Source: Halomonas sp. 7T (lineage in GTDB: Bacteria; Pseudomonadota; Gammaproteobacteria; Pseudomonadales; Halomonadaceae). Taken from it: a stretch of 64,000 nucleotides of DNA. The position numbers were made by a program, and so were the translations under genes. The DNA lies in NCBI RefSeq assembly GCF_025643255.1, contig NZ_CP087112.1, forward strand, positions 3,162,001 to 3,226,000, written 5' to 3'. Below the pieces are notes generated by a model. That model did no database searches. It worked only from the letters and a program-made list of their open reading frames with translations, and was not told the origin of the DNA. This document shows, one piece after another, positions 26,004-35,462 of the stretch (positions are counted from its first letter, which is position 1; every line of letters starts with the position of its first letter).

Positions 26004-26636
26004 ATGTTTAGAACGTTAATGGTCGCATTGGCCGGTTTGGGTCTTTCTGCTGCTGTCAGTGCCCAAGAGCTAGTCGAAGGCCAGCACTACACGTTACTTG
26101 CCAACCCTGTTGCGACAAACGTAGACGACGGGCAAATCGAAGTGACCGAGGCGTTCTGGTATGGGTGTCCGCACTGCTATCGCCTGCAAACGCCGGTAAG
26201 CGAGTGGTACGACTCGCTTGAGGATGATGTCAGCATCGTGCATATGCCTGCCACCATGGGAGGCGACTGGAATACCCACGCCACTGCTTTTTATGCCGCT
26301 AAGTCGCTGGGAATTGACGACGAGCTCCATGCAGATTTCTTTGATGCCATTCATGAAGATGGCCGTACGCTGACTGATGCTGATGATATTGCAGCATTTT
26401 TCGCGGATTACGGTGTCAGCGAAGAAGAAGCAAAGCAAGCGTTAACGGCCTTTAGCGTACGTAGTGACGTGAATAAGGCTAACAGCCGCATGCGCGAAAT
26501 GCGCCTGATGGGTGTGCCTGCGCTGGTGGTAGATGGTCGCTATGTGGTGACCCCCAGCACGGCCGGAAGCCTGGATAATATGCCGCAAGTTGCCGATGCC
26601 TTAATTGAACGCGTACGCAGCGAGCGAACAGAATAA
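26004..26636 (+). CDS. dsbA: Thiol:disulfide interchange protein DsbA
   Basis: Periplasmic oxidase that introduces disulfide bonds. The 210-residue product has a signal peptide (cut near AVSA/QE), thioredoxin fold and the CPHC active site (C55 and C58). The cis-proline loop GVPALVV comes later. A GGAG site precedes the chosen ATG. It is followed after two bases by a nuclease-like gene. Confidence 0.93.
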   Translation: MFRTLMVALAGLGLSAAVSAQELVEGQHYTLLANPVATNVDDGQIEVTEAFWYGCPHCYRLQTPVSEWYDSLEDDVSIVHMPATMGGDWNTHATAFYAAKSLGIDDELHADFFDAIHEDGRTLTDADDIAAFFADYGVSEEEAKQALTAFSVRSDVNKANSRMREMRLMGVPALVVDGRYVVTPSTAGSLDNMPQVADALIERVRSERTE

Positions 26637-26638
26637 CA

Positions 26639-27496
26639 GTGCTTGAGCAAGGCCATGTCGGCGGCTTATCAAATAGGCTCATCTCCAGTCACGGAAAATC
26701 GTTATTGGATCATGGCCATCTGAGGCTGCTGACGTTTAACCTGCAAGTGGGCATTCAGACGTCCGCCTATCACCACTATGTGACCCGTAGTTGGCAACAC
26801 TTCCTGCCTCACCCCCAGCGTTTAAAGCGTTTAGCCATAATGGGTGAGGTGCTTAGTCAATTCGATGTGGTTGGGCTGCAGGAAGCTGATGGCGGAAGTT
26901 TTCGCTCTAACAGTGTTAACCAAGTGGAATTCCTCGCCAGCCAGGCGGGGTTTCCCCACTATTTTCAACAGCTAAACCGTAATTTGGGGCGTATTGCCCA
27001 GCATAGTAACGGGCTTCTTTCTCGCTTAGTGCCTAGTCGCATTGAAGAGCACCGTTTGCCAGGCGCAATGCCAGGGCGTGGTGCCATTCATGTGCGCTAT
27101 GGTAATGGGCCTGACGCGCTGCATATTTTTGTGGCCCACTTAGCATTGAGCCATCGTGGCCGCGTCCGGCAGCTTAACTACTTAAGCGACATTATTGAGC
27201 CTCTTCGCCATGTTGTAGTGATGGGGGATTTGAATTGCACGCCTGAGCAGCTGCATGCCCATGAGCGTTTCAGTACGTCGCTACCACTCCATCCGGTCAA
27301 ACCGCTTTTAAGCTACCCTTCGTGGCAGCCGCGCCGTGCGTTAGATCATATTCTGCTCTCGCAAACCCTCGAAGCTGCCGAAGTGCGCGTGCTGGACCAT
27401 CTGTTTTCAGACCATCTACCGATCGCTGTGGATCTCCCGCTGCCCGTCGCTTGCCTAAACGCGTTAGCCGATGCAGAGAAAAAGCCGCGGCGCTAG
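26639..27496 (+). CDS. Endonuclease/exonuclease/phosphatase-family protein
   Basis: A 285-residue protein with the metal-dependent EEP fold signatures: TFNLQVG near the start, GLQEAD (metal-binding Glu), MGDLNC and the C-terminal SDHLPIA (catalytic Asp-His). The fold covers nucleases, phospholipases and phosphatases, so the substrate is open. Start is GTG two bases after dsbA; a few codons downstream (TTG at LLDHGH) is also possible. The dsbA-EEP pair is seen in pseudomonads. No signal peptide is clear. Confidence 0.8.
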   Translation: MLEQGHVGGLSNRLISSHGKSLLDHGHLRLLTFNLQVGIQTSAYHHYVTRSWQHFLPHPQRLKRLAIMGEVLSQFDVVGLQEADGGSFRSNSVNQVEFLASQAGFPHYFQQLNRNLGRIAQHSNGLLSRLVPSRIEEHRLPGAMPGRGAIHVRYGNGPDALHIFVAHLALSHRGRVRQLNYLSDIIEPLRHVVVMGDLNCTPEQLHAHERFSTSLPLHPVKPLLSYPSWQPRRALDHILLSQTLEAAEVRVLDHLFSDHLPIAVDLPLPVACLNALADAEKKPRR

Positions 27497-27574
27497 CCAA
27501 CAGGCGCTCAACCGCCGAATAAGCGCATTAATTGGCGCTTAGCATCGAATAGCGTGCTTATGGGGATGACGTCC

Positions 27575-27609
27575 GGCCTAGAATCAGCGATGATTCTGGG
27601 CCGTTTTAT
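27575..27609 (+). terminator. Terminator after the EEP gene
   Basis: GGCC-T-AGAATCA and TGATTCT-G-GGCC pair around GCGA, followed by GTTTTATT. It isolates the dsbA-EEP unit from the TRAP genes. Confidence 0.82.
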
Positions 27610-27627
27610 TAATGCAGGACAACCTCA

Positions 27628-28176
27628 ATGCGTGCAAATGCCCAGGAGCCACGCTTATTGCGCTGGCTCGACTGCTTAACCGAAGGGGTGGGCCGGGCCA
27701 TTGCCTGGCTGGTGATTGTCATGATGGTGATTCAGTTTGCCATTGTGGTCATGCGCTACTTTATCGGTATCAACAGTATCGTGATGCAAGAGTCGGTGAT
27801 GTACATGCATGCCGCTGTTTTCATGCTGGGTGCGGCCTGGACACTTAAACGCGATGGTCATGTGCGGGTCGATATTTTTTATCGCCGGCTATCGGCGCGG
27901 GGGCGTGCCTGGATCGACTTGTTGGGAACACTCTGCCTACTGATCCCTGTGGCGCTATTTATCGCAATCAGCAGCTTTCGCTATGTGCAGAGCAGCTGGG
28001 CAGTACTGGAGCGCTCCCCTGATGGTGGTATTCCCGGCGTCTTTTTGTTGAAAACGCTGATTTTAGTCATGGTGGGGCTACTGCTGCTGCAGGCGGTTGC
28101 GCAGCTAATGCGCCAGACGCTGATTATTCGCGGCAAACTATCCAACGCCACTCACGAGCATGAGGAGATTCTCTAG
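27628..28176 (+). CDS. TRAP transporter small membrane subunit (DctQ family)
   Basis: A 182-residue inner-membrane protein with four predicted helices and the DctQ-family pattern (LKRDGHVRVDIFYRRLS). It pairs with the DctM protein that starts on the last base of its stop codon. No DctP-type binding protein is next to the pair, which is unusual, so the substrate cannot be predicted. Confidence 0.88.
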   Translation: MRANAQEPRLLRWLDCLTEGVGRAIAWLVIVMMVIQFAIVVMRYFIGINSIVMQESVMYMHAAVFMLGAAWTLKRDGHVRVDIFYRRLSARGRAWIDLLGTLCLLIPVALFIAISSFRYVQSSWAVLERSPDGGIPGVFLLKTLILVMVGLLLLQAVAQLMRQTLIIRGKLSNATHEHEEIL

Positions 28177-29591
28177 TGCTGGCTCCTTTACTAGAATTTA
28201 TGCCGCTAGTGCTGTTCGCTACCGTGTGCGCGGTGCTGATGCTGGGCTACCCGGTTGCTTTATCGTTGGCGGGGACCGCGCTGGCGTTTGCGGGTTTTGG
28301 TTTACTGCTTCAGACCTTGGGCGTCGCGGTGCCGTTTGAACCCCGGATGATGAACGCTATGCCTAACCGGCTTTACGGCATCATGACCAACCAAACGCTG
28401 CTGGCGGTGCCGCTGTTTGTGTTGATGGGGGTATTGCTCGAGAAGTCCCGGGTGGCGGAAACGCTGCTTGATGCCATGGCGATGGCCTTTGGTGCGTTGC
28501 GCGGCGGCCTGGGTATTGCGGTGGTGATTGTGGGTATGCTGTTGGCAGCCTCCACCGGAATTGTGGGCGCCACCGTGGTGACGATGGGGCTGCTATCGCT
28601 GCCCACTATGTTGAAGCGCGGTTATTCCCCCGCATTGGCGACGGGCACAATCTGTGCCACGGGAACGCTTGGTCAGATAATTCCGCCCTCGATTGCCCTC
28701 GTGCTGCTGGGTGATGTGCTTTCAACGGCTTATCAACAAGCGCAGCTTTCCATGGGCGTGTGGAGTCCTAAAACACTCTCTATTGGTGATCTGTTTATCG
28801 GGGCGCTGGTGCCTGGGCTGCTGCTGGTCATAACGTACATTGTTTATCTGTTGATAACGGCTTGGCTGAAACCTTCCACGGCTCCCGCGGCAGATCGCGC
28901 CGCACTCAAAGCTGAGTTAGGCCACACCGGCTCTATCTTGCCACTGTTATTAAAGGGGTTATTGCCTCCGGTACTGCTCATTGTCGCTGTGTTGGGCTCT
29001 ATTTTAGGTGGGTTTGCGACACCCACAGAAGCGTCGGCTGTGGGTGCGTTTGGTGCACTGTGCTTGGCTGCCGCCAACCGCCGTTTGAATATCTCTATGT
29101 TAAAAGAGGTGCTGCACTCGACGGCCCAAGTCACCAGCATGGTGTTTCTCATCTTAATTGGTGCGGCGCTGTTCTCGCTGGTATTTCGCGCCTATGGCGG
29201 TGAGGAGCTCGTCACCGAGCTGTTTGAATCCATGCCTGGTGGGGTCGTGGGGGCCACGTTAGTGGTGATGCTCGTCATTTTCTTGTTGGGCTTTATTCTC
29301 GACTTTATTGAAATCACCTTTGTCGTGGTGCCTATTGTCGGGCCAGTACTGCTAGCGATGGGCATCGACCCCATTTGGCTAGGCATTATGATTGCGGTTA
29401 ACTTACAAACCTCGTTTTTAACCCCCCCGTTTGGCTTTGCGCTGTTCTATTTGCGCGGCGTTACGCCGCAAAGCGTGCCTACCTCGGCCATTTATAAAGG
29501 GGTCATACCGTTTATCTTGCTGCAGTTAAGTATGCTGTTGGCGCTGGCCTTTTTCCCAGGGCTTGCCACCTGGCTGCCCTCCATTATGTAG
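28176..29591 (+). CDS. TRAP transporter large permease (DctM family)
   Basis: A 471-residue, multi-span permease (about 12-13 helices), longer than TeaC because of an insert after the first half (about 215-250). It starts with GTG overlapping the dctQ stop by one base. It has the DctM repeats around [16 protein letters not shown] and [18 protein letters not shown]. No binding protein is encoded nearby; thiD follows after eight bases, so co-transcription with thiamine salvage is possible but not proof of substrate. Confidence 0.88.
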   Translation: MLAPLLEFMPLVLFATVCAVLMLGYPVALSLAGTALAFAGFGLLLQTLGVAVPFEPRMMNAMPNRLYGIMTNQTLLAVPLFVLMGVLLEKSRVAETLLDAMAMAFGALRGGLGIAVVIVGMLLAASTGIVGATVVTMGLLSLPTMLKRGYSPALATGTICATGTLGQIIPPSIALVLLGDVLSTAYQQAQLSMGVWSPKTLSIGDLFIGALVPGLLLVITYIVYLLITAWLKPSTAPAADRAALKAELGHTGSILPLLLKGLLPPVLLIVAVLGSILGGFATPTEASAVGAFGALCLAAANRRLNISMLKEVLHSTAQVTSMVFLILIGAALFSLVFRAYGGEELVTELFESMPGGVVGATLVVMLVIFLLGFILDFIEITFVVVPIVGPVLLAMGIDPIWLGIMIAVNLQTSFLTPPFGFALFYLRGVTPQSVPTSAIYKGVIPFILLQLSMLLALAFFPGLATWLPSIM

Positions 29592-29599
29592 AGGCGTCT

Positions 29600-30421
29600 A
29601 TGACAACAATAGCCAATGTATTGACCATCGCAGGCTCTGACCCTTCCGGCGGTGCCGGTATCCAGACAGACCTCAAAACCTTTTCCGCACTAGGAACCTA
29701 CGGCACCAGTGTTATTACGGCGATTACCGTACAAAACACCTGCGGGGTGGCTGCTGTTTACCCTGTTGCGCCCCAGGCTATTCGTGAACAGCTGGAACAC
29801 TTGCTAGACGATGTTCATGTGGATGCAGTCAAAATTGGTATGGTGGCTAGTCGCGAGGTGGCCGAAGTCATCGCAGACGTGCTTAGCGCACGCCGCCCCC
29901 GCTGGATTGTGCTGGACCCGGTGATGGTGGCGAAAAGTGGCGATATCTTGGTGGATGATGCAGGCATTCGCGCGGTACGCGATATTCTCGTGCCGCTAGC
30001 CGACGTGATAACCCCTAATATTCCTGAGGCTGCGGTGCTACTGGGGAGTGCGTCGCCCACCACGCTCGATGAAATGGAAGCCATGCTGCCAGGGCTTGCT
30101 CAGCTAGGGACGCCCTATGTGGTATTAAAAGGCGGGCATTTACGTGGAGAAACCTGCCCAGATTTACTCGCCTCGCCTCAAGGCCACTCATGGCTACCGG
30201 CCTCACGTATTGCGACCAAAAACCTGCATGGTACCGGCTGCGCGCTCTCTTCAGCGATTGCCGCATGCTTGGCAAAGTTACCCCAAGATGCCTCTGCGGA
30301 TACGCCAATAGAGGCCATCAGTGACGCCAAGCGGTGGCTACACGCCGCGTTAGAAGCGAGCGAGCGGTTAAGCGTCGGCCAAGGTCGTGGCCCGGTGCAC
30401 CATTTCCATGCCTGGTGGTAA
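29600..30421 (+). CDS. thiD: Hydroxymethylpyrimidine / HMP-phosphate kinase ThiD
   Basis: Phosphorylates HMP and HMP-P for thiamine synthesis or salvage. The 273-residue ribokinase-fold protein begins with the family motif [20 protein letters not shown] and has [12 protein letters not shown], the anion-hole/catalytic-base region, near the C-terminus. It lies eight bases after dctM. Other thiamine genes here (thiG, thiS) are 20 kb away. Confidence 0.93.
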   Translation: MTTIANVLTIAGSDPSGGAGIQTDLKTFSALGTYGTSVITAITVQNTCGVAAVYPVAPQAIREQLEHLLDDVHVDAVKIGMVASREVAEVIADVLSARRPRWIVLDPVMVAKSGDILVDDAGIRAVRDILVPLADVITPNIPEAAVLLGSASPTTLDEMEAMLPGLAQLGTPYVVLKGGHLRGETCPDLLASPQGHSWLPASRIATKNLHGTGCALSSAIAACLAKLPQDASADTPIEAISDAKRWLHAALEASERLSVGQGRGPVHHFHAWW

Positions 30422-30510
30422 TAGAGTGATAAGAGCCGATTGACGTGGCGCCGCAAAGTGAACCGAACCGTCAAGGATACCGATAAGCTAGCTTGCGGTA
30501 TGCGCATTCC

Positions 30511-30539
30511 AGCACCATGCTGAAAGGTGCTTGTTTGTC
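30511..30539 (+). terminator. Possible weak terminator after thiD
   Basis: AGCACC and GGTGCT form a six-pair stem with a nine-base loop, followed by TGTTTGTCT. The T-tract is interrupted. Confidence 0.35.
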
Positions 30540-30577
30540 TCACGACTGCGCCGACTGCTCGGCCAAGGAGCTGTGCT

Positions 30578-31423
30578 ATGTCTCAGACTCTGCTGTTTGC
30601 CACGGATCTCTCCCAAGATAACCGCGCTGCGTTTGCCCGTGCACTGCGCCTCGCCTTTGCGCAAGGCGCCCAGCTCGACATTTTGCACGTGCTCGACCCC
30701 TACCTGCCGCGTCGGGTGCTGCATGAGGTGGAGCGCGCGGTGAGTGAAGACATTAGCGCGACGCTGACGGATCTGCGCGAAGATTATGCATTGGAAGCCC
30801 CCGCGCTAATGATTCAAACGTTGGTAGGATCTCCTCACGTGGAAATCGTCCGCGAGGCTCATGAGCGGCATGCCTCATTAATCGTTATGGGGATGCACCG
30901 TAAGCGCGGCCAGAAAGATTTACTTTCAGGTACTACCGTAATGCGGGTGCTGCGTAGTGCGCCGTGTCCGGTGGTGGTGGCCTCATACCTACCCACGCAG
31001 CCCTGGCAGCATATTTTGGTGCCCATCGATTTTTCGCTGGCGGCTCGTCAAACGCTAAAAGAGGCGTTGATTCGTTTTCCTGAAGCGAAACTAACCTTAC
31101 TCCACGCCTGGAGCCTACCTGGCGAGCGGGAGCTAGGCTCCCAAGCGTACTATGCTCAGTGGCGCGATCATGAAGTAACGCGGTTACGTGAAGCGCTGGA
31201 TAACGAGATCGAGAGCCTGATGCGCGAGCTTGAGGGCGTACCTGATATAGAACTCGTGCTGGAGCAGGGCCAACCCTGCAGCGTATTGCACGATTATATG
31301 AAGCGCCACACCCCTGACCTGGTGATGATAGGCAGTCGTGGTCAGCCTCACCACACTAGCCAGCTAACTGAGATGCTTCTCAGCGAGCCGCACTGCGATT
31401 TAATGCTGTGCCGAGCGTGGTAA
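30578..31423 (+). CDS. Tandem-domain universal stress protein
   Basis: A 281-residue protein made of two UspA domains, each ending in a G-rich loop (GMHRKRGQKDLLSGT and GSRGQPHHTSQLTE). The ATG at 30578 has AAGGAG seven bases upstream; the frame is open 17 codons further but lacks this signal. Two-domain Usp proteins resemble E. coli UspE, linked to stress and motility. It stands alone between thiD and a secreted protein. Confidence 0.88.
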   Translation: MSQTLLFATDLSQDNRAAFARALRLAFAQGAQLDILHVLDPYLPRRVLHEVERAVSEDISATLTDLREDYALEAPALMIQTLVGSPHVEIVREAHERHASLIVMGMHRKRGQKDLLSGTTVMRVLRSAPCPVVVASYLPTQPWQHILVPIDFSLAARQTLKEALIRFPEAKLTLLHAWSLPGERELGSQAYYAQWRDHEVTRLREALDNEIESLMRELEGVPDIELVLEQGQPCSVLHDYMKRHTPDLVMIGSRGQPHHTSQLTEMLLSEPHCDLMLCRAW

Positions 31424-31522
31424 GAGTGATACGGAACCTTTATGCGTTGAGTTTGTATGTATAGCTATGATGTTAGGTCAGCATGACACATCCTAGAACG
31501 ACTCAACTCGGAGGTTTTGACT

Positions 31523-32104
31523 GTGCCCCTTACCATGCATAAGCGCAGCTTAGTTAGCGTCATACTGGTCGCAGGTATGGCTTTATTCGCATCAGCGGCC
31601 GTTGCGGATAGCGTCACCGAACGTGGTGAACGCTTTGAGCGAACTGTTGAGAAGGATGGCCAGCGCTATGCGCTGCTGGGCAGTGGTGTCTTTCGTTATA
31701 TGATCTGGACGGCTTACGCAGGCGCCTACTATCAGCTTGAAGGTGAAACCGAGCCACAGCCACTTAGTGATGTGCCACGTCGTTTGGAGCTTGCATACTT
31801 CCATGCTATTGAGGCCGGCGATTTCGCCGAAGCGACCGAAGAGACCCTAAGAGATTCGTTAACGCTTTATGAATTCAATCAAATCCAGGAGCCCCTGGAG
31901 CGTTTAAATCAGCGCTATCGAGACGTTGTGCCTGGCGACCGGTATCTGCTGAGTTGGGACGGTGAGCAGCTGCGTCTGGAACTCAATGGAGAAACGCTTT
32001 TTGAAGACGATAGTGCAGAGTTTGCTAGCGCTATGTTCAGCATTTGGCTGGGTGAGCGCCCATTAGGTGAAGGATTTCGTGATGCGCTTCTAGGCCAAAA
32101 CTAA
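31523..32104 (+). CDS. Exported chalcone-isomerase-like protein
   Basis: A 193-residue protein with a signal peptide (hydrophobic core VSVILVAGMALFASA) and a domain of the bacterial chalcone-isomerase-like type, recognised from GSGVFRYMIWTAYAGAYY and the later LYEFNQIQ region. These bacterial members are not known to act on chalcones. I chose the GTG at 31523 because GGAGG lies eight bases before it; TTG at 31517 and ATG at 31535 are alternatives. The last five codons with the stop are duplicated directly downstream (32088-32121). Confidence 0.8.
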   Translation: MPLTMHKRSLVSVILVAGMALFASAAVADSVTERGERFERTVEKDGQRYALLGSGVFRYMIWTAYAGAYYQLEGETEPQPLSDVPRRLELAYFHAIEAGDFAEATEETLRDSLTLYEFNQIQEPLERLNQRYRDVVPGDRYLLSWDGEQLRLELNGETLFEDDSAEFASAMFSIWLGERPLGEGFRDALLGQN

Positions 32105-32121
32105 TTCTAGGCCAAAACTAA
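32088..32121 (+). repeat. 17-base perfect tandem duplication across a stop codon
   Basis: TTCTAGGCCAAAACTAA occurs twice back to back. The first copy holds the last codons and stop of the chalcone-isomerase-like gene. The second copy lies in the 3' untranslated part and does not alter the protein. Confidence 0.95.
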
Positions 32122-32228
32122 GTAGACCCGCATTCGTTAGGCCAGTTGTGTACAGCCACAATAGGTGGTTGCACGAGCGGCTGGCGCTTACACTTTGCCA
32201 ACGATAGACAATAAGGCAAGGGGAACGC

Positions 32229-32666
32229 GTGAAAGCACTGATTCAACGAGTTAAAAAGGCGAGCGTGACAGTTGATGGCGAGATCGTTGGCAGCATTGAT
32301 CACGGGTTATTAGCGTTGGTGGGGGTGGAGAAGCGCGATAGCGAAGCGGAGGCGAATAAACTGCTTCATAAATTGCTGCACTACCGCGTGTTCAGTGATG
32401 CTGAGGATAAGATGAACCACAACCTGCAGCAGGCGGAAGGTGGGCTGTTGTTGGTCTCCCAATTCACCCTAGTGGCCGATACCCGCAAAGGGCTACGTCC
32501 TAGCTTCTCAAGCGCTGCACCGCCTGACGATGGCGAACGGCTTTTTAACTACTTAGTAAACCAAGCCCGTATGGCCTGGCCCAAGGTAGCCACCGGCCAG
32601 TTCGGCGCTGACATGCAGGTAGCGCTGGTTAATGATGGGCCGGTTACCTTTCTACTGGAAAGCTAG
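32229..32666 (+). CDS. dtd: D-aminoacyl-tRNA deacylase Dtd
   Basis: Removes D-amino acids (and glycine from tRNA-Ala) from mischarged tRNAs. The 145-residue protein has both chirality-checking motifs, SQFTL and the C-terminal NDGPVTF containing the cross-subunit Gly-cisPro. It begins with GTG after AAGGGG. It converges with the ABC-F gene. Confidence 0.94.
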   Translation: MKALIQRVKKASVTVDGEIVGSIDHGLLALVGVEKRDSEAEANKLLHKLLHYRVFSDAEDKMNHNLQQAEGGLLLVSQFTLVADTRKGLRPSFSSAAPPDDGERLFNYLVNQARMAWPKVATGQFGADMQVALVNDGPVTFLLES

Positions 32667-32681
32667 GGGCTGAGCGCACGC

Positions 32682-34628
32682 TTATGTAGCTTCGCTAGCC
32701 AGTAGTTCTGCTTCCATGGCTTCAAGCGCTTCTTCGGCGGTGAGCCAGGTTTGCTCGGCCTCGTCTAAGCGCGCTTTGATGTCGGCCTGCTGGGCAAGCG
32801 CTTGGGTTAACTCAGCTTTGCGGGCGCTGTCGGTGTAGAGCGCTGGGTCGGCAAGCACTGCTTCGACCGCTTCCAGCGCCTGCTGGGCTTTCTCCATGGC
32901 CTTTTCAGCATGGTCGCGCTCTTTTTTCAACGGCCGCAGCTTTTCGCGCAGTTCCGCTGCGGCTTTACGGGCAGCTTTTCGATCGCCGCTGGGCTGCTGG
33001 CTTTGGCGCTCGCTCTTTTCACTGCGCGCATCGCGGCGGCCCTCTTCCAGACGTGCCTTTAGCCATACCCGGTAGTCGTCCAGATCCCCGTCAAAGGGTT
33101 CTACACGATGATCGGCCACCCGCCAGAACTCATCCACTGTGGCGCGTAGCAGGTGCCGGTCGTGGGAGACTAGAATCACCGTACCCTCAAAGCTCGCTAG
33201 CGCCTCGGTGAGCGCTTCGCGCATTTCTAAATCCAGGTGGTTAGTTGGTTCATCGAGCAGCAGCAGGTTGGGTTTCTGCCAGGCGACTAGCGCCAGTGCC
33301 AAACGCGCCTTTTCACCGCCGGAGTAAGTAGCCACTTCGCCAAAGGCGTCATCGCCTTTAAAGCCAAAGCCGCCTAGGAAATTGCGAATTTCTTGGTCGC
33401 TCGCTGTGGGAGAGAGTCGCTGAACATGCACAAAGGGCGTTGTGGTCACGTCCAGGCTTTCCAACTGGTGCTGAGCAAAATAGCCAATCGCCAGATGCTC
33501 ACCGGGCACGCGTTTACCCTCTAGCAGCGCCAGCTCGCCGGTCAGCGACTTAATCAATGTCGACTTACCCGCTCCGTTGGGGCCTAACAAGCCGATACGG
33601 CTGCCGGGCAGCAGCGTGATGTTGACCTTCTCTAGCTGCGCGACATCGCCTGCTTCACTGCGATAGCCCAGGGTAGCTTGGTCAAGCACAAGCAACGGGT
33701 GCGAGGTTTTGTCGGCAGCAGGCAGGGTGAAGTGAAAAGGCGAATCCGTGTGGGCTACGGCGATATCTCCCATACGCTCCAGCATTTTCACACGGCTTTG
33801 CGCCTGCTTGGCTTTGGTTGCCTGGGCACGAAAGCGCGCTATAAAGCGCTCGATTTCTTCGCGGCGAGCCTGCTGTTTGGCGGCTTCTGCCTGCTGTAGC
33901 GCCAGCTTTTCAGCCCGCGTGCGCTCAAAGCGGGAGTAGTTGCCGCGGTAAAGCTCAAGGGTTTGATGATGCATGTGGACGATGTGATCACACACGGCAT
34001 CCAGAAAGTCGCGGTCGTGAGAAATCAGCAGCAGCGTGCCTGGGTAGCGAGTCAGCCACTGCTCCAGCCAGAGCAGGGCGTCAAGATCCAGGTGGTTGGT
34101 CGGCTCATCAAGCAGCAGCAGATCGGAAGGCATAAACAGCGTGCGGGCTAAATTCACCCGCATACGCCAGCCACCGGAAAAATCTGACAGGGGCCGCTTA
34201 AGATCCGACTGCACAAAACCAAGCCCCACCAGCAGCTGCGCCGCCCGGGACTCAGCCGTGTAGCCATCCAGGGTTTCGATCAAACCATGTAACTCGGCTT
34301 CCCGGTGCGCATCGTCTGCGTTGCGAGCGGCCAAAAGGCTGGCTTCCGCTTGTCGCAACGCGTGATCACCGTCTAGCACGTACTCCACAATGGGGCGATC
34401 TAGCGCTTCAACCTCCTGGGCCATGTGGGCTATCCGCTGCCCACCGCTCATCTCCACATCGCCCTGGTCGGGGCCAAGCTCGCCTAGTAGGAGTTTGAAT
34501 AAGCTCGACTTACCGGCGCCGTTTGCCCCGATAATACCTGCCTTAACGCCGTTATGCAGCGTGAGGTCAGCGTTATCGAGAAGTGCTTGTGTGCCGCGTT
34601 GCAGGGCGACTTGGCGCAGTGCGATCAT
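32682..34628 (-). CDS. yheS: ABC-F family ATPase (YheS-like)
   Basis: A soluble twin-ATPase of 648 residues acting on the ribosome rather than in transport; it has no membrane domain. Two Walker A motifs (GANGAGKSS and GPNGAGKST), two signature motifs (DFSGGWRMR and YSGGEKARL), a linker with basic helices between the domains, and a long charged coiled-coil tail (about 525-645). The start ATG has GGGAG five bases upstream. The length and tail suit YheS/Uup-type ABC-F proteins; which of the two is not certain. Confidence 0.85.
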   Translation of the reverse strand: MIALRQVALQRGTQALLDNADLTLHNGVKAGIIGANGAGKSSLFKLLLGELGPDQGDVEMSGGQRIAHMAQEVEALDRPIVEYVLDGDHALRQAEASLLAARNADDAHREAELHGLIETLDGYTAESRAAQLLVGLGFVQSDLKRPLSDFSGGWRMRVNLARTLFMPSDLLLLDEPTNHLDLDALLWLEQWLTRYPGTLLLISHDRDFLDAVCDHIVHMHHQTLELYRGNYSRFERTRAEKLALQQAEAAKQQARREEIERFIARFRAQATKAKQAQSRVKMLERMGDIAVAHTDSPFHFTLPAADKTSHPLLVLDQATLGYRSEAGDVAQLEKVNITLLPGSRIGLLGPNGAGKSTLIKSLTGELALLEGKRVPGEHLAIGYFAQHQLESLDVTTTPFVHVQRLSPTASDQEIRNFLGGFGFKGDDAFGEVATYSGGEKARLALALVAWQKPNLLLLDEPTNHLDLEMREALTEALASFEGTVILVSHDRHLLRATVDEFWRVADHRVEPFDGDLDDYRVWLKARLEEGRRDARSEKSERQSQQPSGDRKAARKAAAELREKLRPLKKERDHAEKAMEKAQQALEAVEAVLADPALYTDSARKAELTQALAQQADIKARLDEAEQTWLTAEEALEAMEAELLASEAT

Positions 34629-34658
34629 GCATTCTCCCGAAATAAAGTGGGTAAACCA

Positions 34659-35231
34659 ATGCACGATTCTAACCGATTACAGCGCTTACAGCAGGCTCCA
34701 CTATGGGATTTTGCGTTAGCGCTTTATGCACAACCCGGTATTGAGGAGGCGAGTCTCTTACTGCAGGACACCGCAGGCGCTGATGTATGTGAGCTGCTGT
34801 TCCATGGCTGGCTTTATCAGCATGGTTTGCAGGCCAACCCTGCTGCGTTGGTAGCGATACGCAAATCACGCTTAGGCTGGCAGCAGAGCGTCACCGAGAG
34901 GTTGCGCCAACTGCGTCGTGATCTTAAGCCACAGGCCGTCAAGAGCGATTCTATCGCTAGCCTGCGTCAAACCATCCAGCAAGCGGAGCTTCAAGCCGAA
35001 CGTGAAAACCTTCAACGCTGGCAAGAGTGGGCCTGGCAGGCCACACCAGATAATCAGCGGCTAATGAATAACGACATTAGCCCGCGAGAAGTCGCAAGAT
35101 GGCTACGCGATATACTGTTTTTCTCGACATTAGACAAAAGTGGAGTGATGCCACTATCCGCTAAAAAAAGCGTATTCGCGTCTCTGCAGGTAGTTGCCTG
35201 CCAGCTTGACCGCTTGAGTTCATCACGCTAG
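34659..35231 (+). CDS. TIGR02444-type conserved protein
   Basis: A 190-residue protein of unknown function resembling the TIGR02444 family, with the conserved start pattern (LWDFALALYAQPGIEEASLLLQD) and CELLFHGWLY. The rest is helical. It is divergent from the ABC-F gene with a 30-base gap, and this pairing is common in gammaproteobacteria. The ATG at 34659 fits the family; the frame remains open further upstream inside the ABC-F gene. Confidence 0.78.
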   Translation: MHDSNRLQRLQQAPLWDFALALYAQPGIEEASLLLQDTAGADVCELLFHGWLYQHGLQANPAALVAIRKSRLGWQQSVTERLRQLRRDLKPQAVKSDSIASLRQTIQQAELQAERENLQRWQEWAWQATPDNQRLMNNDISPREVARWLRDILFFSTLDKSGVMPLSAKKSVFASLQVVACQLDRLSSSR

Positions 35232-35319
35232 CCTGAAATTAAGCTATTTTTGAATAATGCGGTACAGCCAAAGTAAAACAGAGTCTCAAGTAACCGTGAT
35301 AAACGCTTTAAAAGCGCCG

Positions 35320-35347
35320 AAACCACATCGGTAATATGGGTTTTTTC
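35320..35347 (+). terminator. Probable terminator after the TIGR02444 gene
   Basis: AAACC-A-CAT and ATG-GGTTT pair over eight bases with one bulged A around an A/T-rich loop, ending in TTTTTT. It separates the TIGR02444 gene from teaA. Confidence 0.5.
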
Positions 35348-35354
35348 TAAATTG

Positions 35355-35381
35355 TCTGTCGGTTATGAACTCTGTCGGTTA
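35355..35381 (+). repeat. Direct repeat upstream of teaA
   Basis: TCTGTCGGTTA occurs at 35355-35365 and 35371-35381, a perfect 11-base repeat with a 16-base period, about 85-105 bases before the teaA start. A regulator site is possible; tea genes are osmotically induced in Halomonas elongata. Confidence 0.6.
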
Positions 35382-35462
35382 CAAATAAGGTAACTGCGTT
35401 ATTCAAAGATCAGATCCTGGCGCATTTGCATAGCGCGCTAACCACCGCAAGGGGAATTGTGC

